A DNA stretch of 64,000 bases from Steromphala cineraria. Its lineage: Eukaryota > Mollusca > Gastropoda > Trochida > Trochidae. The notes under the pieces were generated by a model. The model made no database searches, was not told the origin of the DNA, and saw only the letters and a program-made list of their open reading frames with translations. Positions 49,101-55,409 of the stretch are shown here, one piece after another. The position numbers and the translations under genes were made by a program. Numbering within the stretch: the stretch's first letter is position 1; the number at the start of each line of letters is the position of its first letter. The DNA lies in NCBI GenBank assembly GCA_916613615.1, contig OU744728.1, positions 33,750,450 through 33,814,449 on the forward strand, written 5' to 3'.

Positions 49101-52100
49101 AGAAGATGAAAATAGGTATTTAAGGTTGTGACCCCTGTGACCCTATTTGGGGTCACAGGGTCACCAAAGTTACAAATTGGAATCCCCATTGGCCAAGGAG
49201 TCTGCACATATAATTTTTAACTCTCTAGTCCTTCTGGAACTGGAGAAGATGAAAATAGGTATTTAAAGTTGTGACCCCTGTGACCCTATTTGGGGTCACA
49301 GGGTCACCAAAGTTACAAATTAGAATCTCCATTGTCCAAGGAGTCTGCACATATAATTTTTAACTCTCTACTCCTTTTGGAACTGGAGAAGAAGATGAAA
49401 ATAGGTATTTAAGGTTGTGACCCCTGTGACCCTATTTGGGGTCAAAGGGTCACCAAAGTTACAAATTGGAATACCCATTGGCCAAGGAGTCTGCACATAT
49501 CATTTTTAACTCTCTAGTCCTTCTGGAACTGGAGAAGAAGATGAAAATAGGTTTTTAAAGTTGTGACCCCTGTGACCCTATTTGGGGTCACAGGGTCACC
49601 AAAGTTACAAATTGGAATCCCCATTGGCCAAGGAGTCTGCACATATAATTTTTAACTCTCTAGACCTTTTGGAACTGGAGAAGAAGATGAAAATAGGTAT
49701 TTAAGGTTGTGACCCCTGTGACCCTATTTGGGGTCACAGGGTCACCAAAGTTACAAATTGGAATCCCCATTGGCCAAGGAGTCTGCACATATCATTTTTA
49801 ACTCTCTAGTCCTTCTGGAACTGGAGAAGAAGATGAAAATAGGTTTTTAAAGTTGTGACCCCTGTGACCCTATTTGGGGTCACAGGGTCACCAAAGTTAC
49901 AAATTAGAATCTCCATATGCTAAGGTACTTGTACACAAAATTTCAGCTCTCTAATGTGTATGGTTCATTAGGAGAAGTCGAAAGTGTCAAAAGTTTACGG
50001 ACGGACGACGGACGGACGACGGACGACGGACGGACGACGGACGACGGACGGACGCCGGACGACGGGCCATGCCATAAGCCCATCTGGACTTTCAGTCCTG
50101 ATGAGCTAAAAATCAGGCTCAAATAAATTCTGCATTAGCTTAGTTGGGGCCACAGGGTCACCAAATGTACTACTTTAAATCATCCTTATTTAACTTAGTA
50201 GTCTATAGACAATGTTTCAGCATTTTAGGCCTTAAGGTTCTGGAGGAAAAGACGCATATAGGTTTTAAGGGTGAGGCCCTTTATTAGGGGGCCACACGCT
50301 ATATATTAAATCCTACCTAGTCAAGGAGCCTACACACATAGTTTCAACTTTCTAAGCCTTATCCTTCTGGAGAAAAAGATAAAAAAAAAGAGCCAGTGGC
50401 TCTGTAGCTCATCAGGCTTCATATCAATTTTGCTTTAGGGTGTGGCAAATGTGGTTCCTCCCTTACTTTGGACCACAGGGTCACCAAATGTACAATTTGG
50501 AATCCTCCTTATCTAACTTAGGAGTTTGCACACAATGTTTCAGCTTTCTAGGCCTGATGCTTCTTGAGAAAAGGATGAAATTAGGTTAAAGGGTGTGGCC
50601 CCTGAGGCCCTTATTAGGGGCCACAAAAGCTATAAATCATAATCCTCACTAGTCAAAGAGTATATTCACAAGGTTAAAGCTTTCTGGGCCTTTTGTTTCT
50701 GGAGAAGAAGATGAACATAGGTTTTAAGGGTGTGGCCCCTCTGGCCCTTAATAGGGATCAAAGGGCCACCAAAGCTACAATTTATAATCCTCACTAGTCA
50801 AGGAGTCTCTACACCAAATTTACTGACGGATGGATGGACGGATGGACAGACGGATGGATAGACGGATGGATGGACGGACAGATGGATGGACAGATGGATG
50901 GACAGATGGATGGACGGACGGACATACGAGTCAAAGAGTCTGCACACTAGGTTTCATCTTTCTAGGACTTATGTGTATCGAGAAGAAGATGAATATAGGT
51001 TTTTAGGGCGTGGCCCCTGAGGCCCTTATTAGAGGTCACAATCCTCACTAGTCAAGGAGTTTGTACACAAGATTTCACCTTTCCCCACTTTTTGGTTCTG
51101 GTGAAGAAGATGAAAATTATTTTTTAGGGTTTGGCCCCCGTGGCCCCTTTTAATGGTCACAGGACGGACTGACGCCAGACACTGTGCGATGAGCAGTTAC
51201 AAATTATAACCCTTACTCGTCAAGGAGTCTGTACATAAGATTTCAGCTTTTATCATCTTTTGGTTCTGAACAAGAAGAGGAAATAGTATGTTTTTGAATA
51301 AACTATCAAAAATGATAGCTCATCAGGCTTTAGATTAAATTTTGCTTTAGGGTGTGGTCAATGTGGTTCCCCCCTTAGTAGGAGGCACAGGGTCACCTAA
51401 TGGTCATTCTAGAATCCTAATTATCTAAGGAGTCTCTACAAAACAGGATTTTTTGCTTTGCGCTTAAGGAGAAGATGTTTAAACGGCCCGTTCGAGCACG
51501 CTTTCACCGATAAGCTTAAACTGCTAACGAAGCTATTTTTAGACACAGCGCGTCATTTGTTTAGCAGATCTATAAATAGAATGAGAAATGTCCCTTCCCA
51601 TAATGCAATGTATAGTCTGCAGGGATAATTCTGGGTGGGACCTATGTTTTCAGTGCTCATCAAAATTCGACATTGGCCCCTCGTTTTTTAAAAACAGTCA
51701 CTACGTTAATATCATGGAATTTACATGGTTATATGTGTAAAAGGGTCATTTCATCCTTGGAAAAATCTTTGTCAGTAAACAGTAAAATCCGTTGCATTTA
51801 GGCCTCTTGCAGTGACATGTTAACTCATGATTGTAAAGCAAATTTTAAAATGTTTATCCAGTTAAAAATCCGTAATTTATTGTAGATTGCAGGTTATTTC
51901 ATATCGGGGCAATGACTCCCAAATAAATCCGCTTGACATTTCTCTCTTGTCTACTCGCATGCGAATTTCCATCGTACTTTCGCGGTCGCCTTCGACTTCA
52001 CAGTTCGCACAACCTCATTCATAGTAAATAAAAAAATTCCAGAAATAAATATTAGTCACTTAATTCACATGAAGTTTTTATGTTCGGAAAAGCGCAATAC

Positions 52101-54744
52101 ATACTGTGTATAATTGGGAGTTCGGCAACGCTTACGAATTTTTTATTTATTCAAAAGCCGATGCGAATCAACATTTCTTCTCAGTGTCATATTGATTGAG
52201 CCTAGCCATTTTAGGTGTCATATGTAGATTTCAATAAACAATCTGTCTGTCTGTCATATTTTCTTATGCAAACATTATTAACAAATCTCTTACAATATAA
52301 ACATCCAAGTAACTACCACACCGACCAAACAATCAGCTGACAATAATCCTAGTGGCCGCCAGCCATGATCAACGTTTCGAGTTCGATCGGTTTTCCTCCG
52401 CCATTTTGAATTGTTAGCACTTCGAGAAAACAAATGTACTGTATCATGCTAATTTATTGAGTAAATCAAGAAAAGATAATTGATTGATGGAAGAGGGACA
52501 TGTTTACACGTGATTCATAATAAAAGTTACCAGTAAAGACAATGTTTTGTGGCAGTAAATGCCATGCAGTAATGCATCTCACGCTCGTAGCTCCGATGAT
52601 TGGCTTCATTTCACGATGTTTTTGTTTGTTTTGGCGATACACTTTATTCACGATATTATTTGTCAAATTGTTAAATCATGAACAACTGAAATGATAACCT
52701 CATGAACATATTTGAAATTAAGTGTGAAATAATCATGTAAAAATCGTATATTAGATAACAGGAAAGTCCTCCTGAATTTTGTTTCCACAAAAAATACACC
52801 GCTCGAAGTGCTTGTCAGTGGCTTTGATTATTTTCGCTATTTTTTTGTTTTGAAGGGCGGATTAGAACTAATTACCAAATTTTACATAGTAATTACCATA
52901 AAAAAATCCACAAAAAAATCGAATATATAAAATTGACGTGTCGTGTGCAAAAGGGAATTCCCTCCCGAATATTTGTGGAACAAAAAATACCCGCTCGAAC
53001 TGGCCGTTTAAAATAGGGCAACAAAGTTTAAGTAAGGAACACCAAAGGCTTTCTAGGCCTTATGCTTCAGGAGAAAAAGATGAAAATAGGTTTTAAGGGT
53101 TGGCCCTTATTTAGGGACACAGGTCCTACAAAGCTATAAATAACAATTGTCAAGTAGTCTTTACAAAAAGTTTCAGCTTTCTAGGCCTTTTGGTTCTGGG
53201 GAAGAACACTAAATATGTTTTAAGGGCATGGCTCCTGTGGCCCTTATCAGTGCCACCAAAGCTTTCAGTTATAATCCTCACTAGCCAAGAAGTCTGTACA
53301 CAAAGTTTCAGCTTTCTAAGCCTTATGGTTCTGGAGAAGAAGATGAAAATAGGTTTTTAGGGTGTTGCCCCTGTAGCCCTTATTAGAGGCCACAGGGTCA
53401 CCAAAGCTGCAAATAATAATCCTTACTAGTCAAGGAGTCTGTACACAAGATTTCAGCTTTCTTGACCGTTTGCTTCTGGAGAAGAAGTAAAAAATGCACA
53501 AAGCTAACGGACGGATGGATTGACAGACGACGGACACCATGCCATGCCATTAGCCCATGTTTGTAACTTGGCACTGCACCCCTCATAGTTAATTTAAAGA
53601 CATGTGCTCAAGTTGAAAACAATCGGATGAATGTTTTTTTCTGCAATGGGTCAGACAAATTCTGATTGAAAATGACTAAGTACACGAAATAGAAATTCGT
53701 AGAAAAGTGAAACAAAAAGGCTTGTAAATTGGCACTGCACCCCTCTACCCCTACCCCCTCTACCCCTATAGGTCGGACGGACAGATGGACAGAATCGTTG
53801 GTAATACTACATACCCTCGACGGTTGGTCGGAGTATAGAAATACAAATCAATCTCCATACTTGTATGTTTTGCAAGGAATTGATGAGTAACAACAGTCAT
53901 AAGCTTCCTTTACAACATATTGACTTATACTGATCACTTTTACAATGCACATGAAGCAAAGAGAGAAATTTGAGAAAACAAATAATGACACTGGAGAGAC
54001 GCTACTCACACATTGCTGCAGCTCTCTAGCTTCCTCAAGTACAAGCAAAGTGGTCTTAAGGTAGAATGTTCTCCACTCTAGATCTGATCTTCAGCTTGAC
54101 ATTATCTCAGATGTAAGCATGTATGTGTCTAGTTATCACAAATAATTTCATCCAGACATGACCAAGATGAACATCACAAATGAAGTAATGCCACATGCTT
54201 TTTGGACGTCTGTCATCTATCTGTGCTAGTGATTTGGCTCTTCTTGCTGAAAGCATTTAGCAAGGTAAGCTTGGCTCACATTTGTTTTCATGCTGGCATT
54301 TGTTTCCCTGACATTCCAAGACTGGAACCTGATATGGAGCAGACACCACTTCATTCAGAGTAAAAACTGATAGCTGACCTGCATCTCCCTCAACATCTCC
54401 TCATGGTGCAGACAACAGGATATAAAACAACATGCTAGATGTAAGTATATATGTGGATATGTAGGCTAGCACATGACAGGTGGTGCAAGGGTGGTTCAGG
54501 TAGGGTTTATGGATAGCTGTTGGCAGTTTGTGTATTTGGTGCTGTTGGCAAATTCAAAGATGGCTACAGAAATATTGTCTTCTTGTGGTGTTTGATTGTC
54601 TTTTAATGGTTGGATGGTTGGAGATGTCAGTCTGTGAATGGTTGTACTTACAATCTTCATGAGTTCCTCCTCATCATTGATGTCATCGTAGGAAGGCATG
54701 TTGGCAGGCCTCTTTTTGCCACCTCCGGGCTCCTGGTGCTCCCG
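24993..54744 (-). CDS. Smoothelin-like protein gene (5' end outside window), spliced, ten exons
   Basis: This is the only host gene seen. Its exons, in transcription order, are 54744-54652, 37454-37379, 37212-36997, 36884-36789, 33928-33788, 32369-32294, then either 28255-28141 or 27988-27898, then 26324-26173 and 25137-24993. All junctions are AG/GT and reading phase is continuous; the exons sum to 1086 nt with the second alternative exon and 1110 nt with the first, both multiples of three. The protein has a smoothelin-family N-terminal motif ([13 protein letters not shown] joined to [15 protein letters not shown]), a charged and Ser/Thr-rich middle, and one C-terminal CH domain closest to the smoothelin/SMTNL type ([20 protein letters not shown], then [19 protein letters not shown]). 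Smoothelin-family proteins associate with actin in contractile cells; that role here is inferred from the family. The first exon seen starts in phase 0, so more coding exons must lie beyond 64000. The introns are unusually rich in minisatellites. Confidence 0.9.
25138..26172 (-). other. Intron between exons 8 and 9, with a GAGCCA-family fragment
   Basis: 25880-26072 contains TTTCAGCTTTC, TTCTGGAGAAGAAG, GGATGGACAG and ACAGGCCTGAGACA, the tail of the dispersed element. The rest holds nothing recognised. Confidence 0.6.
26173..26324 (-). CDS. Smoothelin-like exon 8 (CH domain core)
   Basis: This 152-nt exon has acceptor ATATGATTTTCAG and donor GCAGA|GTGAGT. It encodes [20 protein letters not shown], then [18 protein letters not shown] and [13 protein letters not shown]. 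The pattern NFSSxWxxGxAFCALxHxFxPxAFDY and the later NRRxNFxxAF are characteristic of the smoothelin/SMTNL CH domain. Confidence 0.92.
26325..27897 (-). other. Intron between exons 7b and 8
   Basis: No feature other than a C-rich tract at about 27679-27709. Open frames here lack similarity and splice context. Confidence 0.5.
27898..27988 (-). CDS. Smoothelin-like alternative exon 7b (first CH helix, canonical form)
   Basis: This 91-nt exon has acceptor CTGTCTTATTGGCAG and donor TATGAG|GTAGCT. It encodes [12 protein letters not shown] then [18 protein letters not shown], the canonical start of a smoothelin CH domain. It splices in phase 0 to NIEITNFSS in exon 8. It lies 152 nt downstream of exon 7a and has the same phases, as expected for mutually exclusive exons derived by duplication. 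Confidence 0.88.
28083..28113 (-). promoter_or_regulatory. Strong acceptor-like site between the alternative CH exons
   Basis: On the minus strand, CTTCTCTCTCTCTCTCTCTT then GCAG|GTCATG. This is a textbook pyrimidine tract and AG, in the 152-nt intron between exons 7a and 7b, directly followed by GT. No credible exon follows it. It could be a decoy or a recursive site that helps keep the two exons exclusive. Confidence 0.4.
28141..28255 (-). CDS. Smoothelin-like alternative exon 7a (first CH helix, variant A)
   Basis: This 115-nt exon has acceptor GTTTGTCCGCAG and donor CCAG|GTACTG. After one base completing the previous codon it encodes [20 protein letters not shown] and then [18 protein letters not shown]. 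The last 18 residues align without gaps to the first CH helix in exon 7b ([18 protein letters not shown]): I-K-Q, a hydrophobic pair, an aromatic, Cys, Thr and Tyr are kept. Entry and exit phases equal those of exon 7b. Joining 7a to 7b would shift the frame and reach TAG after eleven codons, so the two appear to be used one at a time. Variant A replaces the usual W with F. No transcript evidence is available here. Confidence 0.82.
28698..29200 (+). repeat. 42-bp tandem repeat, about 11 copies
   Basis: Unit CTCTACAGCAGCTGCTACTG, then CTTGTCACTGGCGTCTTCTA and AA. In the intron upstream of exon 7a. The plus-strand 14-residue repeat frame ([14 protein letters not shown]) is antisense to the gene and is a by-product. 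Confidence 0.9.
29810..30208 (+). repeat. GAGCCA-family element fragment
   Basis: Contains TTCTGGAGAAAAAGATGAAA, a GGACGGACGGATGGACAG tract and the terminal GGGCCTTTCAGGCCTGATG. Non-coding. Confidence 0.65.
30600..32060 (-). pseudogene. Degenerate L1/Tx1-type LINE ORF2 remnant
   Basis: Broken minus-strand frames carry signatures of the C-terminal part of L1/Tx1-type proteins. In order: [16 protein letters not shown], then [13 protein letters not shown] (near 31920), then [14 protein letters not shown] (near 31390), then [19 protein letters not shown] (31152-31210), then [16 protein letters not shown] and CSFCEKEK with FDCPIV (30730-30910). Several stops and frameshifts interrupt it. It lies in the intron between exons 6 and 7a in the same orientation as the gene. 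The assignment rests on recognised motif patterns, not alignment. Confidence 0.65.
32248..32275 (+). repeat. (CAGA)n microsatellite
   Basis: A run of CAGA units a few bases downstream of the exon 6 donor on the gene strand. Confidence 0.8.
32294..32369 (-). CDS. Smoothelin-like exon 6 (pre-CH linker)
   Basis: This 76-nt exon has acceptor CCTTGTTTCTGCAG and donor CCCAA|GTATGT. It encodes [20 protein letters not shown] and then PAQP, leaving two bases (AA) to be completed by the first T of either alternative exon, giving Asn. The [10 protein letters not shown] segment precedes the CH domain. Confidence 0.84.
33498..33649. repeat. Short fold-back element 3
   Basis: Inverted arms of about 65 nt: TAGGATAC, CCCCTTTCATATCAAGTT, GTGAAATAATTTTG and TTTGTCAC, mirrored by GTGACAAAGC, AAAATTATTTCAC and AACTTGATATGAAAGGGG with ATCCTA. 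The loop is TCACCAAGGCTC. It lies in the intron just downstream of exon 5. Confidence 0.75.
33788..33928 (-). CDS. Smoothelin-like exon 5 (linker)
   Basis: This 141-nt exon has acceptor TTTGCCCTGTCAG and donor GGGGAG|GTAGAG. It encodes [20 protein letters not shown], then [15 protein letters not shown] and [12 protein letters not shown]. It is rich in Ser, Thr and Lys, with no recognised domain, and is probably a flexible segment before the CH domain. Its phases join exon 4 (G|AG gives Glu) and exon 6 (G|CT gives Ala). The base composition is clearly more GC-rich than the surrounding intron, as for the other exons. Confidence 0.83.
34222..35480 (+). repeat. GAGCCA element with about eight 145-bp internal units
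   Basis: Starts TAGAGCCATGGGCTCTGTAG, carries an array of the 145-bp unit, then a GACAGACGGACTGACG tract and CCATGCCATGCCATGCG, and ends TTTCAGACCTGAATAGCTAA. The paired TAGCTCATCAG and CTGA(A)TAGCTA ends are inverted. Confidence 0.75.
35483..36498 (+). repeat. GAGCCA element interrupted by a MITE
   Basis: Starts GGAGCCATTCGCTCTGTAGC and ends GGTCTGATGAGCTAAAA after a GGACGGACGG tract. A 356-bp MITE sits inside at 35785-36140. Confidence 0.7.
35785..36140. mobile_element. Intact TTAA MITE (356 bp)
   Basis: Bounded by TTAA at 35781-35784 and 36141-36144. Ends are AGGGGCAGTAGCACGTTTTT and, reverse-complemented, AGGGGCAGTAGCAAGTTTTT. It matches the split copy at 16943-21238. No coding capacity. 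TTAA target duplications fit piggyBac-like transposases, but the transposase is not in the window. Confidence 0.88.
36789..36884 (-). CDS. Smoothelin-like exon 4 (linker)
   Basis: This 96-nt exon has acceptor TTGTGTTCCAG and donor GCAG|GTGAGA. It encodes [20 protein letters not shown] and then [12 protein letters not shown], with the first codon completed by the last base of exon 3. It is hydrophilic and rich in Thr, Lys and Gly, with no recognised domain. Its placement rests on splice sites and exact phase continuity. Confidence 0.83.
36997..37212 (-). CDS. Smoothelin-like exon 3 (charged helix and Thr-rich linker)
   Basis: This 216-nt exon has acceptor GCTGCTGCAG and donor CAAG|GTGAGT. It encodes a strongly charged, probably helical stretch ([20 protein letters not shown], then [19 protein letters not shown]). 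A low-complexity linker follows, with a run of seven threonines before SASKTQ. The phases (two bases at the start, one at the end) fit both neighbours. The charged part continues the smoothelin motif from the previous exon; the linker is probably disordered. Confidence 0.87.
37379..37454 (-). CDS. Smoothelin-like exon 2 (core of N-terminal smoothelin motif)
   Basis: This 76-nt exon follows the acceptor TTTCGCAG and ends at T|GTAAGT. It encodes [20 protein letters not shown] then REKDK. D-[FY]-x-ERxxxRxxLxxL is the signature of the smoothelin N-terminal region. The exon starts in phase 0 and ends in phase 1. The leading ATG could in principle act as an alternative start, but the preceding acceptor and the phase match to the exon at 54652-54744 favour an internal exon. 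Confidence 0.88.
37455..38560 (-). other. Part of the 17-kb intron between exons 1 and 2
   Basis: No confirmed exon. A weak candidate near 38290-38375 has acceptor-like and donor-like signals but phases that do not fit the flanking exons. Confidence 0.5.
38562..41916 (+). repeat. 55-bp minisatellite, about 61 copies, with 880-bp higher-order repeat
   Basis: Unit GAGCTGGTTACTGTCAACAT, TTACTTGACTGCAGTACAAA and CTCCTAAGATGATAT. Successive units sit exactly 55 bases apart. Variant bases after GCAG and after GATG repeat in the same order over 16 monomers: the rare GCAGAAC variant occurs at 39384 and 40264 (880 apart) with all neighbours matching. It lies in the intron between exons 1 and 2. Confidence 0.95.
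42485..46995 (+). repeat. 40-bp minisatellite, about 112 copies
   Basis: Unit TTGCCAGGTATTTAGAGTAC and TCCTCATGTTCGCCCACAAG. Shorter units with GTTGACTAGTTGCC recur in the first third. From about 44400 to 45300 an 80-bp dimer alternates (CTCCATGTTCACCC, then CCCAATGTTTGCCC). Near 46760-46985 it grades into longer units with GGAAGCCAGC. Confidence 0.95.
47267..47450. mobile_element. Short MITE with TA target site
   Basis: Inverted ends TACTGTATTCGTCCTATTAA and, reverse-complemented, TACCGTATTCGTCCTATTAA, followed on both sides by GCGCCC. 184 bp, with internal repeats of GGGGGCGCTTATTAGG and a poly-G run. No coding capacity. Confidence 0.8.
47451..48000 (-). other. Intron interval, nothing recognised
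   Basis: No exon, RNA gene or bounded repeat was recognised. Confidence 0.5.
48001..50112 (+). repeat. Largest GAGCCA element with about eleven 145-bp units
   Basis: Starts TAGAGCCATTGGCTCTGTAG and ends TTTCAGTCCTGATGAGCTAA. The array from about 48240 to 49910 repeats GTGACCCCTGTGACCC, TATTTGGGGTCACAGGGTCA, CATTGGCCAAGGAGTCTGCA and GAACTGGAGAAGAAGATGAA. A GGACGGACGACGG tract lies at about 49997-50065. Its start is highly similar to the start at 3189, including the following CATCATATCAAGTTTGC. Confidence 0.8.
50390..53565 (+). repeat. GAGCCA element interrupted by a TTAA element
   Basis: Starts AGAGCCAGTGGCTCTGTAGC; related sequence runs to 51478, resumes at 53012 and fades after CCATGCCATGCCATTAGCCC. 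It includes long GGATGGACGG tracts near 50824-50925. Confidence 0.6.
51483..53007. mobile_element. 1.5-kb TTAA element with ACGGCC ends
   Basis: Bounded by TTAA at 51479-51482 and 53008-53011. The left end is ACGGCCCGTTCGAGC and the right end, reverse-complemented, is ACGGCCAGTTCGAGC. The right half has an internal near-repeat of the end region (ACAAAAAATAC, then CCGCTCGAA) at about 52786-52808. No transposase frame was found, so it is non-autonomous. Confidence 0.82.
53566..54651 (-). other. Start of the 17-kb intron after exon 1
   Basis: Two exon-like pieces (LEEARELQQ near 54010-54050, EMLREMQ near 54376-54397) have donor-like ends but poor acceptors, and the neighbouring exons already join in frame without them. 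A C-rich simple repeat lies at about 53740-53768. Confidence 0.45.
54652..54744 (-). CDS. Smoothelin-like exon 1 of those visible
   Basis: This 93-nt exon is phase 0 at both ends. The acceptor is CTTCTGTTACAG and the donor is GTAAGT right after ATT. It encodes 31 residues, [16 protein letters not shown] then [15 protein letters not shown]. The acidic DDINDEEEL segment is the first half of the smoothelin-type helical motif, and it joins in frame to [17 protein letters not shown] encoded about 17 kb away. A 37-bp tandem array begins about a dozen bases upstream of this acceptor. Confidence 0.82.
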
Positions 54745-54756
54745 CTGTAACAGAAG

Positions 54757-55393
54757 CATCACTGTTACACACCAATGTCATTTGTTACATGAGCATCTTT
54801 GTTACACACCAATGTCATTTGTTTCATGAGCATCACTGTTATAAACCAATATCATTTGTTTCATGAGCATCTTTGTTACACACCAATGTCATTTTTTACA
54901 TGAGCATCACTGTTACACACCAATGTCATTTGTTACATGAGCATCACTATTACACACCAATGTCATTTGTTTCATGAGCATCACTGTTATACACCAAAAT
55001 TGTCTGTTAAATAAGCATCACTGTTACACACCAATGTCATTTGTTACATGAGCATCACTTTTACACACCAATATCATCTGGTAAATAAGCATCACTGTTA
55101 CACACCAATATCATCTGGTAAATAAGCATCACTGTTACACACCAATATCATCTGGTAAATAAGCATCACTGTTACACACCAATATCATCTGGTAAATAAG
55201 CATCACTGTTACACACCAATGTCATATGTTACATAAGCATCACTGTTACACAACAATATTATCTGTAAGATAGGCATCACTGTTACACACAAATATCATC
55301 TGTAACATAAGCATCACTGTTACACACCAAGATTATCTGTAACATTGGCATCACTGTTACACACCAAATGAGCATCACTGTTAAACACCTGTA
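54757..55393 (+). repeat. 37-bp tandem repeat, about 17 copies
   Basis: Unit CATCACTGTTACACACCAAT plus ATCATCTGGTAAATAAG, with diverged copies near exon 1. It directly adjoins the acceptor of exon 1; on the gene strand each unit contains GTGTAACAG, resembling the real acceptor CTGTTACAG. Confidence 0.88.
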
Positions 55394-55409
55394 GCTATGA
55401 GCATCTTGG

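Noticed and set aside
54010..54060. Possible exon encoding [10 protein letters not shown] on the minus strand
   Set aside because: A plausible donor (GTGAGT) but no pyrimidine-tract acceptor, and exons 1 and 2 already join into a continuous smoothelin motif.
54376..54397. Possible 21-nt microexon EMLREMQ on the minus strand
   Set aside because: Phase-neutral and has a donor, but the acceptor is poor; insertion would break the smoothelin motif. Could only be kept with cDNA support.
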